Positions 10,801-25,800 of a stretch of DNA of 62,580 nucleotides are shown piece after piece. Both the position numbers and the translations under genes were made by a program. The stretch comes from Nemertoderma westbladi. Lineage: Eukaryota; Xenacoelomorpha; Nemertodermatida; Nemertodermatidae. The DNA lies in assembly GCA_032718475.1 (NCBI GenBank), contig JAUCBJ010008493.1, forward strand, positions 1 to 62,580, read 5' to 3'. The notes below the pieces were generated by a model. The model was not told the origin of the DNA. It did no database searches and was given only the letters and a program-made list of their open reading frames with translations. Within the stretch, counting starts at the first letter, position 1. Each line of letters opens with the position of its first letter.

Positions 10801-13800
10801 CAACTATGCCTTCCACAGTACACATACGGAGGAAATAGCTCTTAGATCCTCTAAAAAACACCGATACAGTAATAATACGGTCTCTTACACCTATTAAATC
10901 AACTACAGAGTATTTTAATGTAAAAATAATAAAAATAACGGGGCAATTCAGCAAAGGCTTTTACACCGCTCCCAGAAAATGGGATTTTCAGTCTATAAAA
11001 TATAAAAATCACAGTTTCTAAAACCTAAAGATACTCTAAACAGTTAGTCTTTCTTACGCGGACGGCGTTTACGCAGTTTCTTGAGGCTAGCAAGAGTCCT
11101 TTTCTCTTTGGGGCGAGCCACTTTACGAGGAGGGCTGTAGCTCCTAGGCGAAGGGTGCAATACAATTGCATCAGAAGGTGTAGGGTTACGATCGGTATAC
11201 CCGCCGGTCGAAGTGCCTGGTTGATTAATATCAACCTTGGGGGAGCGAGGTCTAACGGCCTTGAGAGTGCGTCTCAGGACAGCAGCTCCTACGGGTCCTT
11301 GCCGGGTCGTCTGGACACTAGCGGTGGGTGGACCGTGAGTGGTGAGGAACTTTCTCGGTTTAATGGTTCTCTCCAGCTCGCGTTCTCGGGTTCGATATTC
11401 ATATGGTCGCCGAGATACTTCCTGTAGTTCAGGATGTGAGTTCACAAAGATGTCGCCATACTCAGGGTCCTGACGGATAAAATTGATCAGGTGATATGTG
11501 GTTATATCATTAGGGTTAACGTTTCTAAGGTATTTTCTGACAAACTTGGTGGAAATACACTCACCAACACGCTTCATTAACTCGTAACTTGGTACGCGTG
11601 TTTTCTGTTCAATCGACGCGAATAGATAAGGATGGAACGCGTAAACTCCCTCGTAAGCTCGTCCAGGGTAATAGCGATGTCGGGATTCGCAATGTAAATC
11701 CGCGTTCGCTTCCCAAGCTCGGATGTATCGCAGGGTGATCATCTCGTCTACGCTCTCTAAATCGCGATTAAAGGGACAATTGTAACTTTCATGTCCTTTA
11801 AGTTGACAGTAGTGACATTGAGTCATAAATTGTGGGCAGACGGCAAAAATATGAGAGTTATTAAGCCTGCAATAAGCACAATATACTTCCATCATCGGTT
11901 GTTCGAGGAAATAGGAACAAGGTACGCTCGAGTCTAGAGGGGTGAAGTGGTCTCTCGATGCGCATAATCGACAACGTTTTCGAGAAACGTAGTTGGCGTG
12001 TCGATAATCGTACGCTGTGAGACGTTGTGGACCTTGATACCACTCTATGACATAATCATTGTCACTGCTCCGGGAAGCTGTAGGCTGAATCGCTTCTGAT
12101 TCCAAGCATACTGGTTCATCTTCCAGCTGTATAGACGAAGTGGGTGCGTCTGTCTCAGTAAGTGGATCCACTGTCTGTATTTCCACGACAGAATAACCTG
12201 TAGGTATTCGGGGTCTTTGTATAACAGATGAATAAGTTCTGTATACAAACGTCTTGAAAAACTGCAAATCCAGCGCTACTCAGTTTCTCCGCAGCTGAGT
12301 CTCTCAGACTGAGTTTGGTCAGCGCGCGGTCCTTGAACTGACTATCGACATTACGGAACGGAGTCAGAAAGCGCCGGAAACATTCGAAACGTATGAACTT
12401 ATTGTGTTCGTCTAACTTGGCGAGTTTAGTTCCAAGTATTAATGGGTGAGCGCGTATGGTACGACTGCACACATCGGCTAGCCAACCGGCAAGTGCTGCG
12501 TTTTCAAAGATCGTGTATATAGCTAAGGAAGGGCGAAGTGGAACACTCATAAAGCTATATACGGCACCAGGCGCAGTTAATGGTCCATCAAAATATAAAC
12601 GAGAGTAATGATCTCCATATACTTGCTGGTAATTGATAGGATTTCCAACTTTGAAATTCCATCCATATTCTTGAAAGGCAAGATGTCCGATGGATGTCCG
12701 TTGTACTTTAGTAATGTCGCTGGGTGTATTGGCATACGTAGTGCGGAAGAAACCTCGGCCTTCTGCCCAAGGAGCAAAGCAATCAGCTGAGTATCAACGA
12801 AGGGGTATGGAATGTTCTCCATATTCCTGTGGTATGCCCAATATGTTTTCCGACAGTGACAGTGATGGTAGAGCAGAGGAAAAAACTATTTCGCATTCTA
12901 AAATATTCAGAAATAAGATCTCAGTAGGAGGATTGTAACATTCGAGGACTATCTCCAACTGAATTTATCCCCAGTGCGATGAGGGAACAACCAGTTCAAT
13001 GCCTCAGTTGTTCTACATAAGATTATAAGATTTATATCTCCAATCATTGAGGGAGGTGAACAACCAGATTTATGACACACAATGGTACCAGTTGTTCATA
13101 GATTGTCTACGTATCCTTTCAGTCCTTGAATCACGGTCGTGGACTTGAGGAAATTAGGAAGTGGTTGATTTTCTAATCAAATCAACAACAATGGTGAAAG
13201 TTGATATCATAAATATCAACAGAATGGTACAGGGACAGGAGGTGCGGACACCAATATTAGCATCCAGATTAACAGTAAGGGATGGGAGGTTTAGTGATCG
13301 TTTCCCGAAGCTCCGAGCGCGTTGGGAAGAGAAGGTGGGGCGAAGTATGTTGTATTTTCAATAGCGATGTATAGAGGGATAAAGGGAGTAAAGAGGAGGA
13401 AGGATATATGGTAGTATCCATAAGATACCACAATGAACGAGCTTTCCGTTACGTCATCATTCATTCTTGTCTTTTAATTGTGACACTGATCACAATAATT
13501 ACAGGAAAACGATGAAGGAAGAGAAATTTACAGCCTCCCAAAGGAGACCGCCCGCGAGCACCCGTGCCCCGGGGAAAACTATTCACATTATGGACCCTGG
13601 ACATTAACACACGTCTCTTCTCCAGTGGTTCGCCTATATTTGTCTTTACAAGCCTTCTTCCACGTCCTTTCTTTCGAGCTGATTTCGAATAGAGTTCTCG
13701 TGTTCTATTCTCGATTTGTCGTTTCGACTCCGCTGGGTATGATATTTAAATAAAACCATTTCCCTTTCGGTGTCAACATCGTCGGTGTCGTGTAAATCAA

Positions 13801-16800
13801 TAGGATGACCAGTAGTCAGGAGGTCCATATACGTACCATTACGATGCGTATAGCGAGCAGTGAATTTTCTATAGTCCAATTCACGCGTAAGTTGCTCCTG
13901 GGACATTGGCGGTTCGATATAACGACCATCGTCCTCCGTAGTAGTTGGATCAGCGTCGCCGCGTATCAAGCTATCGACAAACGCTTGTAAAGGTAGAGTA
14001 TATCTCTCCCTGATACCAAGATCATCTTCTATTAATTCAGTCATATCTGCTATACGAGTTCACCAATATTATAATGAGTTTATATATTTATTAGGCGAGC
14101 GGGCGTCGCTGCCTACTTCTCCCTTGCCCCCGGACAGTGTGAGATTCTCAGCGCCGATGTACCGCTGTCGCTGTACTTTCGCCAACGACGTAGCCGTACA
14201 ACGACAACGATAACCGGCACAAGTCACTCCACTGTCCGTCCCAAAGGCTTATATGTACTTCAGGTTTTCCTTGGAGAGTTAGGTTACTTTCACGATTGCG
14301 ACTAGCTACTGTAAACACACTTTAGCAGTAACATTCACCTATAAACTCACAAATACCACACAACTGGTCACAACTACGCACATTCGGGCCATTTGTCCGT
14401 TAGTCAATGCCTTCCAGAATGTCACTATATTATTATGTATCCTTGGATACTAGCAGTGAGCTATTTATTCCCTATGCTATTCAATGGGACAAGCTTTCTA
14501 TTGTTCTTTTAACTCAATTCTAATTCTAGCGTGGTTGTTGCTATGGTGACATTATGTAAAGCTAGCGGTAGAATTAGGGTAATTCCCATGCATACAGATC
14601 TGGGATGTTATTTAATAGTAATTCTTTAATAGTCAATGTCCTGTTTGATACATGACTTTATGAATTTTATCGGCTATTGACTATGTTCGGGAGACTTTTG
14701 CACACTCATACGCATAATAAGATAAATCTCCGCTCCCTTGATCTATTAATTAGTGGAATTTTGGGAATGTTATAAATTGCGTAAAATGGCAATTTATTAA
14801 ATTCATTAAAAGGCATGAATTTAAATTTATTCCCTGAAATTTTATTATTTGATAATTAAATGGACATATTTTGAGTCTAGAACATGTCTGGGGACACAAG
14901 ATCCTTAATTCTATGAAAATTGTCTTTTTAAGAATATCGGTAAATGCTACGATATCTTAATTGACTAGAATTGTTGAAGGATCTGAATTTTACAGATTTG
15001 ATTTATTAGATTTGCAAATATTAAATAATTAATATTTGAGATGGGCACCAATTTATTCCAGAACATGTCTGGGGACGTTAACCACTGATTCTAGAATTTG
15101 TCTTTCAAGTATATCGGTGGGTGCCGCGATATCTTAATCGACTAGAATTACAGATGGTCAAAGGGTTTAACAGATTTATTTTGCGTTATACGCTACTGTT
15201 AAAGGGACATCACGCTACTATATGTATTATTTAATATACGGTATGAGAGCAATATCGCACGAAGCAATGTCAGTGTGAAGAGGCAAGTCGTTTCCAAGGT
15301 CTACCCAGAGCTTGGTTTAGCCGAGACACGAGGATCTGAACTTTGCATTCCTAATACTCTGCCTACCAATAATACTTGAATATAGTAGTGGCTTTATTGT
15401 ACTTTAATAAGTACGGACATTTCATCTTACTGTAGTTACGTATTTATAATATAATACGGACAGTAAGGAAAGAGAAAAATAATTATTTCTCGCCGTCGCA
15501 CTAAATATAATATAAGTAATTACGTACGCAATAAACACGAATATATTGCACTATTCTACTAAATAATCGCTAAATAATATTCTACTAAATTAAATAAAAC
15601 GATTATAATAAAATTACATAGTAATACATACATAAATATAAAAATAATAAAATAATATAAAATAATAGAGTCACACGCCCACTCCGAACAATATTAAGTT
15701 GGGGAGTCCCTAGATGTGGGTTGGATTAGGGAAGTGGTCGTGGGAAGAGTTTCTTGCCTTCCATAGTTTCCGGAGAGTTCTCTGTCTCTTTCCGGTAAAC
15801 ATAAACGACCCACTGGGCGGTTGAGCTGTTGAGTCTCAAAGACTATCTCTGGTTTCTTAAAGTTACGCCGCATGACGACGAGTTCTACTGATCGCACCAA
15901 ACCATCGCTCGAGATATGAGTCTCGATGATACGTCCTGTTTGCCATCGCTTACGTGGGAGATCGGGGTCCACAATAAGCACCATGTCTCCAGAGCTGACG
16001 TTTTCCTGCTGCGCAAACCACTTAGTTCGAAGTTGTAGAGTGGGCAGGTAATGTTTCTCGAAATGGTCAGCGAAACGACGGGATAGCAACTGCATAAGTT
16101 GCCAGGTTCGACGGCAGTACTCGTCTCCGTCTGTGATCTCCGATCGTGGGAGCATGGCTACGGGTTTCTTCAGTAGAAAGTGCGCGGGTGTTAGCGCTTC
16201 CAGGGAATCAGGACTTGAAGAGACTGGCATAAGCGGTCTTTCGTTGAGATAGGCGGCGATTTCCTCCATTAACGTCCGCAATAGTTCGTCGGTGAGATAA
16301 GCGCGACAAGGTACAATAAAGTGGAACGCAGTCTTCACGCTCCTAATCAATCTCTCCCAACTTCCTCCCCACCAAGGGGCGTCGGCGGCGTTGAAGGTCC
16401 AGCTAGACGCTGTTATCTTTAGCTGATCGTCCACCTGTCTTTTGTTCCAGTCCTTTACGTAAGCTTGAATTTCGTTGTTGGCGCCAATGAAGTTCGTTCC
16501 CTTATCCGATCTCATCGTGTTACTGGTTCCGAAACGAGCGATCTGTCGTCGTAAACTCAACACGAAGCTGTTGGTGGATAGATCGTTTACCATATCGAGA
16601 TGGATAGCTCTACAAGTCATACAAACGAAGATGACACACCATCTCTTGACTATAGTCCGGGCACGATATACTTCAATAGGGCCAAATAAATCCACACTGG
16701 TATTAGTAAAGGGTGGTTCATAGAAGCTTACTCTTTCCCTAGGTAATTTGGCCTCTCGCTGTGTCAAAGGCCTACTGAATGCTTTCCTACAGGGTATGCA

Positions 16801-19800
16801 GTTCCTAAGGACTTGGTTCAGAGCCCTACGGGGTTTATAAAAATAGAAGCGAGTTCGAATTTCGCTCAGAACTCGTTCTCTTCCAGCATGATACAGTTTG
16901 CTATGAACATCTACGATCATCTTGATTTGTATGTCAAGATTTCTAATGAGTATGGGAAATTTAGTGTCAAAGGATAATGGGGCGTTGGTAAGCCTGCCTC
17001 CAACACGTATTAACCCATCTATCATGGTGCTAGAGAAGCGATCCCTTAAGCGCATCTGCGGATTTCTTAACAACAGGAAATACTTATCGGGATCTTCATA
17101 GCATTGTAGGAGTCTCAGCATCTGTTTGTTGGTTTCATCATGCTCCTGGTAACTGATCTTCTCCTTTAGAAACCTGTCGGATATCTTGTATTTGGGAAGA
17201 TCTTTAACAACATGGACTCGTGCAGACGTTGATGAAGCATCATCACTATTGGTCTTTGTCCCGGAGTAACGATGATGAAAACATCGTTTTAAATAGGTGA
17301 CGGCTTTACAGAGCCGATTCCAGGAACTGTAGTGACGTATCGCTCTCTGCAAGAGGGGTGAGAGTCCTTGCGCGATATCTGGTATTCCAGATTTCCAATC
17401 CTTGTCACGGATTTCCAAGACTTCTTTAGTCGTGGCGGTGGGTTTCTGATCCAAAGCATCCTCTCCGGAAGTAAATAATACAGATAGATCAACCGCAGGT
17501 TTAAACAACTTCGATTTACTCGCTCGAGTTTTGGGTTTAACTTTCTCCACTCCCTTGGCCTGTCTGATCTCTGCTGTTGTGAGATGGGGAGGCCATTCTT
17601 CTTCTTCTCTGTAGAGAAAGTCGGGTCCACCTAACCATTCGGGAGTATTTACCAATTCCTTTGGAGTCGCTCCTCGGGAAGCGAAGTCTGCTGGATTAAT
17701 CGTTCTGGGGCAATGTCTCCATTGGTCCATCGTCATGCGACTAAGTATGATGGCTACTCTGTTGGTAACGAAGACGCTGAACTGACAGACTTCATTGGTT
17801 ATATACTCTAACACGAGTAAAGCGTCGGTCCAATAGACAGTTTTCTCTAATGGATAGTCAATCTGTTCTGTTACATTCCGGCCGATGGCTGTAGCGTATA
17901 GAGCCGCTTTTAACTCCGCTCGAGGAACTTTCAACTTGTTGTTGATTAATGCCTTAGAAGTAACCAAGGCGACTTTGATTCCATCCGGAGTTTCCACTCT
18001 TAGATAGGCTACTATACCTATTCCCATATCGCTGGCGTCTCCAAACACATGGAGTTGATAGGAATACGTAGGGAGAACATGACCAAAATATGAACGGGAA
18101 ATTATAAAATCCTCGATAGCCGGCAGAGAATCTTCCCATTTCATCCACTTCTTTAATAATTCTCCCTTAAGTGGATCGTCCCATGAGTGGTTTTCAAGCC
18201 ACATTTGTTGTACCAAACTACGAGCAATCAATATAACTGGGCTAATAAATCCCAATGGATCGAAATAAGTGCTCAGTATACTTAAGCAAATCCGTTTGGT
18301 TCGAACTGGATTATCTCGCTGTTTTAGCTGGAAAAACAGGATATCTCGCTCTGTGTCCCATTTCAAGCCGAGTGTCTTGGTTTCTGGCAGATCATCTTTG
18401 ATCAAATCTAGATCTTTCGCCCCTCGATCTTTCGCAGGGATCGACTCTAGAAACTCACGGGAGTTGCTGGTGAATTTCGTTAATCGAAACCCACCTCTTT
18501 TTAAGCACTCTACCGTTCCTTTAGCGACCTCAATGGCTTCCTCAACTGATGGAAGGGACTTCAGATTGTCGTCCATGTATATGTCCCGCTTGATGTTGTC
18601 GATCACTTCCTTAGAGAAGGCCTCTCGGTTGTCCTCTGCAGTGGTACGCACTACCGAACAGGCGTTGGAAGGGCTTGAGATTATCCCAAAGGCCTGGATG
18701 GTCATCCAGTACTCCACCGGTTTCTGGTTGAGGTCTCCTTCGGGCCACCACAGAAATCGTAGACTATCTCGATCCCTATCTAACACCTTGACTTGTAAGA
18801 ACATGCCTTCTATATCGGAGGCGAAAGCAATCGAATATTGTCTCAATCTTAAAAGAATTCCCAACAAAGATTGAAGTAAGTTGGGTCCGGGTAACAATTC
18901 AGAGTTAAGGGATTGACCCATGTAAAGAGCGGAGCCATCAAACACTACTCTCACTTCATGTGGTTTACCGGGTTTAGGAACGTAATGGTGAGTTAAGTAA
19001 TACGTTCTTTCAGTCACAGGTGTTTCTTCCGGTACTCTCTCCGCGTATCCCTTACTAATAAATTTCTCCAGCTGTGTTTGATACATTTCTTTAGCTGAAG
19101 AATTGGCCGTAAGGCGTCGATGGAGTTGCGCGATTCTTTTTTCCGCCAAGGGTCTGTTATTGATGAACTTCGGTTCTCTCTTGCGGAAAGGTAGACCGAC
19201 TTCATACCTACCTTGATCTTTGAGGAAACGTGTAGTTGTCTCTTGGATCTGCTTGGCCCTTTCCTCTTCCACCGACAAGGCTTTATCGTAGGAATTGGGC
19301 TCTACCGCCTCTTGCGTAAAGAATCGTACGGCATGTTCATCTCGAGTCTTGGCATTACAACACTCAATGACGTCATTTAGCTCGTCGTTATAAGCTTCTC
19401 GTTCAGATGGATAAAGAAGTTGACATAAGTTCACTTGGTTTTGCCAAGCCTCGTTTTCCTTAAGGAGATCGATGGTATTCTCCTCATCAAAAAGCTGGTG
19501 AACGTCGTCGTTATCTGAGGAGTATGGAGTTCCCTCAGTTAAATCGTCTCCCTCACTAGTATCATCTTCCCATTCACTCACCTGGCAGACGAGCTCTTGC
19601 GGTAGTCTTTCTCTGAGTGTTCTACGGGAAGGGCCAGTAAAGTACCAACCTACTCTAGTTCTTACCGCATAGGTCTGTAGTGGCTGCGGTTGAGCAGGCC
19701 GTTTCTCTAATGTCTCCAGCGCCTCATGCGCGTTTTGGCCGATGAGTATTTGCACTCCAGGATAATCAGTCTGGAATCGAGGTATGTTAAGATGTTGGAT

Positions 19801-22800
19801 GCTCTCATCCTCGTCCCAATTATAAAGGTCTGCTTGAGTAGTAGCGAAGTTCTTTATAGCCACCATTTTCACTGACCTTATGCTATGTTCTCCTAGTTCG
19901 TCCTGGGGGGTGGACAACGCGCCTACATAATAATCCGCTGTTATTGTAGATTTCCAAACTTGCATAATGCCTGACATGTTTAGCTTAGTTCGGAACTTGG
20001 GTTGTCCAGCGAAGATGTCTTCGGCTAGTTCTTTATCAATGAATGTTCCTGTGCTGCCGGAGTCCAGGAGGGCGTTCACTATATAGCTCTTCTGAGGTCC
20101 ATGGACCCGTAACTGGACTACAGGAAATTCTCGGATTCCTACATCGGAAGTTGGTGCTTTCCATGATGGTTGTCGATCAGAAGTAGTTAGAGTGAAGTCG
20201 CTGTCTGTATCTTTTTCATATGTGAGTGCTCGATACACTGCGGTATTTATCATGTAACAGGATTCGTTTTCGTCGGAGAACTCGTCCGTATAGAATCCTT
20301 CCATCTCAGATTGATCAGTGTCGTTCACATCACTGAATTGGACATGTAGTTCGGAATCACTTACCTGATTAGGACTATTTCGATCGAATTCAGCGTGCAA
20401 CAAGATATGATGTTTCGCACCACACTTTGCACACCTTATGTCAGAGTAACAGGTTCGCCGTTGGTGTCCTTGTCTGAGGCAATTATAACATAACCGCTTA
20501 TCCCACATGACTTCGCGTCTCTCCGTTAATGACTTCTTCAGGAATTCATCACACATATTCAAACGGTGGGTCCCGTCACACAGCGCACATTTCGGTTTGA
20601 TGTTACTTACCTTATTTTGGGTGACAGTGTGCACTCTCGTTCTTTCTTCGGGCTTTCTTACCTGAATTCTCTTGGGAGACGTAGGAGGAGTTTTTCTTAC
20701 CTGTTCTCTCTTGTCATTGGATCGAGACTTAAATTTACTTCCCTGTTCGTTAGGTGTTTTATTGACATAATAAGATCTTTCAGTGTCTTTCCCGCTATCC
20801 TCCCCTTGGGAAGCTTGGCTTTCGCCGTCGTCGGTATAACACACTGGTGTTACCTTTCTTCTGGGGACGGGTTTCTCACTTACCTTGTTTTCCGATGTCT
20901 TCTCTCTGGACTGCTTTATGAGCTGTAATTTCACTTCGCCATCCAAGAATGTCATGAGATCAGTCATGGTAGGGTCTCGTTGTTGTTGTTCCATCATGTA
21001 TAACACTTTCTTGTCCCAGCGTGTACCTACTCCACCCTTCGGTAAAGTAGAGGCCACTGCTCTAATAACCATAGCACTCTGATACTCATGAGACTTACCT
21101 AGCCAATCTAATTGTCGGCAGATCTCCTGAATTTCATCGGAAAACTCTATAATCCCGTTGCTAATAAACTTTCGGGGCGCTACCAACTTTGCATACAAAT
21201 ACCCAGCTATGTTATTCCTATTACCATACCTGATGTTTAGTGTATCCCAAACTTGTCTTAATCCGTCTGGATGTCCAATAAACTTTAACGCCATTAACTT
21301 GGGAGATCCTTCCAAGCACTCGATGAGGAATCTAAGTTTCTCTCCATTAGATAGTACAGAGTTCTGTATGTTATCTTTGTAATATTCATTAAAAGGTAAC
21401 CATTTCATCTCATCTCCATTGAACTTGACGATCTCTCCCACCTTCACCGCTTGCCGGGCTTCGGTTCTAGCCATTTGACGCGTAAAACTTTCTTGGGCCA
21501 TCGTGTTATTTAATATCGAGTTATCGGTATATAAATTTCTCGGATTATGATCAGGTCTATAGGGAATGTCATTATCAACAGGTCTATAATTACCCTTAAT
21601 AGGGTTCACTATAGGAGTTTCTACGTCGCTAGCAGTATATATGCGTGTAGGCTCCACACCTTGCGCATGAGATACTTCAGACCTAACAGGTTGACACATT
21701 GTTACCGAGGGTGGTGGTATACCTCTTTGTGTATTTACTAATTTATCGCGTTCTAGCGCGATACTTTGCTGCACTTCTTGCAACTCTAGCCTACTTTCCC
21801 TTACTGTGCCCTTGAATTGCTGAACAGTCTCCTGCATCTGCCCGAGCAGGAGATCCATCCCCCGCCGTCTCTCGTCCACCCATTCGACCGCAGAAGCGGG
21901 AGTCGCCAACGTTGTAGCGGGCGGACGAGGGACAACGGGCGACAAATCATGAATATTTCGCTCGGGGTCCAGGACCTGAACTGTCTCATGGGCTGTTCTA
22001 CTGGGCACAGATAGCTTAGTGCTATGCAGAGGGAATTTAGAGGTAGCTTCAGGGAGCACAGGTGTGTCTATCACCGAAGGGGTGATTTCAATAACAGGCC
22101 TAATTATTTCAGGCTCATCTACTATAGTAGGGAGTCTTTCTATTTTAATTATTTGGTCTGTGGGCTCTGTACTACCTAAGTTGGTGTTATTTAGTTGCCT
22201 TCTAACAGCTGGAGGCAAATCAGGCAATTTCTGACGGTGGAATGTTCTTTTACGTCTGCTTAGACGAGATCTATTTCCTTTGCCTTCAGTATCGGTGGTA
22301 TCGCCTTCCTCAGATGATGTATATCCCTGTCTTTTGGGAGTAGATCGATTCATCATCTGCATATTACTAGCTGTTAACTGTTTATTTATGCAGTCTTGAT
22401 TCTCCTGAATGTTTTCCAATTCTAATTGGGTGGTTTCTTCAGTCGCTCTCCGTTCTGCTTCTGCCACTGCCTCTGCCGCCTTTCTTTCAGCTTCGGCCGC
22501 TTTTGCTTCTGCCGCTGCCTCTGCCGCCTTTCTTTCAGCTTCGGCCGCTTTTGCTTCTGCCGCTGCCGCTGCCGATTTTGCCTCTGCCGCTGCCTCTGCC
22601 GCTGCCACTTTTCTTTCTGCTTCTGCAGCTACCACTGCTGCTTTCTTTCTGTCTTCTATACGTTTTTTCTTTACTTGTTCTTCTTGGACTCGTGTCAGGC
22701 GGAGTTGTTCATCAAATTTAGCCTGATTCGCAGCCCTCATTTCCACATCGATGGCATCCAACACACGCTGAGTTCCTTCGCTATTAGGGCTAAGTCCATC

Positions 22801-25800
22801 TAACCTTCTCCTCAACTCGTCATCACCTAAAAAACGTTGATAATCTGACAGATAGATGTCAATGGCATCTCTCTTATGCGGTTTCTCTGCCGTCGCTTCA
22901 CTTTCCACTTGGGAAAAAGTAGCGTCTGTTGATTCTCCATGGGTTGAGCGCTCCTCCAGCTGAGCTTTCCACTGAGCTGTTCCTTGAACCTGGCGACTCA
23001 CCCGTTGAAACCAAGTCTTTACGGCAACTTGCAACGACGTGTCTTGTCTTCTTTTAGAAGCCTCTTCAAAGGCTGATAATATTAGCCTGATTCGCAGAAT
23101 TCTTTCTCTAACTTGATAAAGCAGTTGTCCCTGCTCTTGAGGTCCTTGAGGTTGTTGTAACAGTTGTTTTTCTATTCGCTCCATAGAGCTGAAGAATCCC
23201 TGTGCGTATCCGGCTGCGGACCTCTTCCACACAGCTGGATCGATGGTTTCCTTGGCTACTCCCATCCGGTGTATGTCTTCCCAGGCAGCTTCTGATAAAT
23301 CAAACGGGAGTCCGGGTCCGGGGAAGTTCCATTGCGACTCGACAATAGACTTCAGTTCTTCCCTCGTGTATCCCGCATAACTATCTCTAGTTGATCGCTG
23401 ACTTCTCGCCCAATCGATCTGGTGTTCTTCCACCGCAATCAATAACCTAGTGAGTACGGCTGCAGGAAGGATGAGAAGGGGATCCGAATAAACCGCATCC
23501 GTCATCCTTGCTCCGCGCTCGGGTGTCAGTTCTACAGTATCTTCACTACTGGAGCTGTCGGGCCGCTGAGAAATAATTTCTTGGCTCACGGGTTGTTGCT
23601 GTTCCGCTGCTTCTTGGTCCCGCTTGACCTGAGCTCGAGTGCCTATGATAGACCTACGATGTTGGACCAGCCTAGGTTCTGTTATTACTACGGGAGGGAT
23701 GACCTTCCTCACAGTGGGAGGTGAACTGAACTTACGACTAGACGGTTCTACGCCTCTATCTGAGTCGCAGATAGTTACATCTAATAAACTGTCTGACAGG
23801 TTCTGCTTAGTATCAGACATGTTTATGTGTACAGTTGAATGTCTACTGCTGTATTACAGTCTGAGCAAGTCTAGTAACTCAGTATTAACTGCTAGCCTAG
23901 TAATTAATTACCGATACTGCTACTCAGTGTAGTGCGATATATATAATATATTAGAATACCGGTATGCTTATAGTATATAACTATATAAGTATTATTACAT
24001 ACTAGGTTTATCACAGAATACCGGTATAATTTTAGCACAAATATATATAAATATATAATAGGCCTATCGGGAATACCGGTATACAGCTTACAGCTTGTAG
24101 TATATATAATTCTGGACTAGAATTAATTACAAGTACCGGTATAGTTTCAGCCTAAATTTATAGAAATAAAGATAATAGGCCTATTGTAAATACCGGTATA
24201 TCAATTATTTTAAATAATTGAATTTCTAAACTTTAGGGTTACTTGGTTACTTTACTTACTTTATTACCGTTATTTGAGCAGTAATCCAACTGATATTGAG
24301 ACCTAATGGTTGTATGGTAGGCCTACTATTTATAAATCGTTAGATTTGATTTATAATATATATATACCCGTTTTAATGGGTTTTGTCGATGTTTGAAATA
24401 AATGTTATTATTTCTGGGGAGTAATCACTACACAAAGCGGTGCGCTTTCAGTGAAGTGTTACTTATAGGACACTAAAACAAATAATACTAATTTACCTAA
24501 GTTACTTAATACTACAAATTACTTACAATTCGGGTGAGATTACAATCTCTAAATAAACACAAAAATTTACAAAAAACACAAAATACGAATTTTCAGGGTA
24601 ATTTTACAAGAAGTCTACAAACCAGCCTAACAAAGGGTTAGAATCTGGTTATTACAACGGACAGGGTACTGCGGTATTTGAAAATAATACGTAGTAGTAA
24701 ATACACTGCGTTGTCCAGATAGGAAAATACCACCGCCTGACGACCTATAGCCGTATCGCTATAGGTACTACGTTATGTATCACGGAGTGTTCCTACCTAG
24801 AAGTTAATAGAGCTAATCGAACGTGCCTATCAACCACTTTACAATACAAATATAATGTCTACACTAATTACTTTCGGAAAGCACTGTACACTAAACCCTA
24901 AATTAGGTACGAGTACTTGTACAACATATAATCAGTAGTTAAATATACTTGAACAGCTAAAAGAACCACGGCATCTGCTGGAGTGACCGGTGCACAAAAT
25001 CACCAGTCTTTACCTACGCCAAGCAGCCCGTGTAGTACCGGGGTTAATTTAACTATAACGGTATGTATAACAAACACAATTATTGTAGGAACAAACTTGG
25101 GGAATGAATGTTGCGAATAATCGCATAAACTCTGAATAATAAATATTACGCTACGCGTACAAACCACTCAAACAAAATGCAGACCAAATACTGACAGACT
25201 ACTATCAAGCCTAAATAAACTACAGGACATGCAGACTCCGAAATAGTTAGGTAGTATGCGTTCTAACCCAGTAGTACGACTTATTCTTTAGGTGGGGGTT
25301 TACCTTACAGCTTTGGCTGCCCCTACTTCCTAACCGTTCTTTATCGGACAGAGGCTCTACACACACTGCAATCCGTTCAGACCTAATAACAGCCAGACAA
25401 CTATCCAGCCTACAAATTATCTAAATAAATATTATACGCTACCTGTACAGACTACACAAACAAAGTACAGACTAAACGATGGCAGACTACTCTCAAGCCT
25501 AAATAAACTACAGGACATGCAGACTCCGAAATGATTAGGTAGTATGCGTTCTAATCCAGTAGAACGACTTATTCTTTAGTTGGGGGTTTACCTTACAGCT
25601 TTGGCTGCCCCTACTTCCTAACCGTTCTTTATCGGACAGGTGATCTACACACACTGCAATCCGTTCAGACTTAACAGCAATCAGACAACAGCCCAGCCTA
25701 CAGATTGTCTGTACAATATGATCAGGCTTACACGCCTTCTGTTCAATACTGGCCTACAAACAAATAAAACTGACAGAAATAAGTAAGCTCCAAAAGAAAC

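Noticed and set aside
11155-11427. Plus-strand frames opposite the BEL/Pao coding regions
   Set aside because: Antisense shadows of the minus-strand ORFs with no independent support.
12577-12822. 81-codon minus-strand ORF starting MENIPYPF
   Set aside because: It overlaps the better-supported 213-codon frame, and its latter half is a shadow of it.
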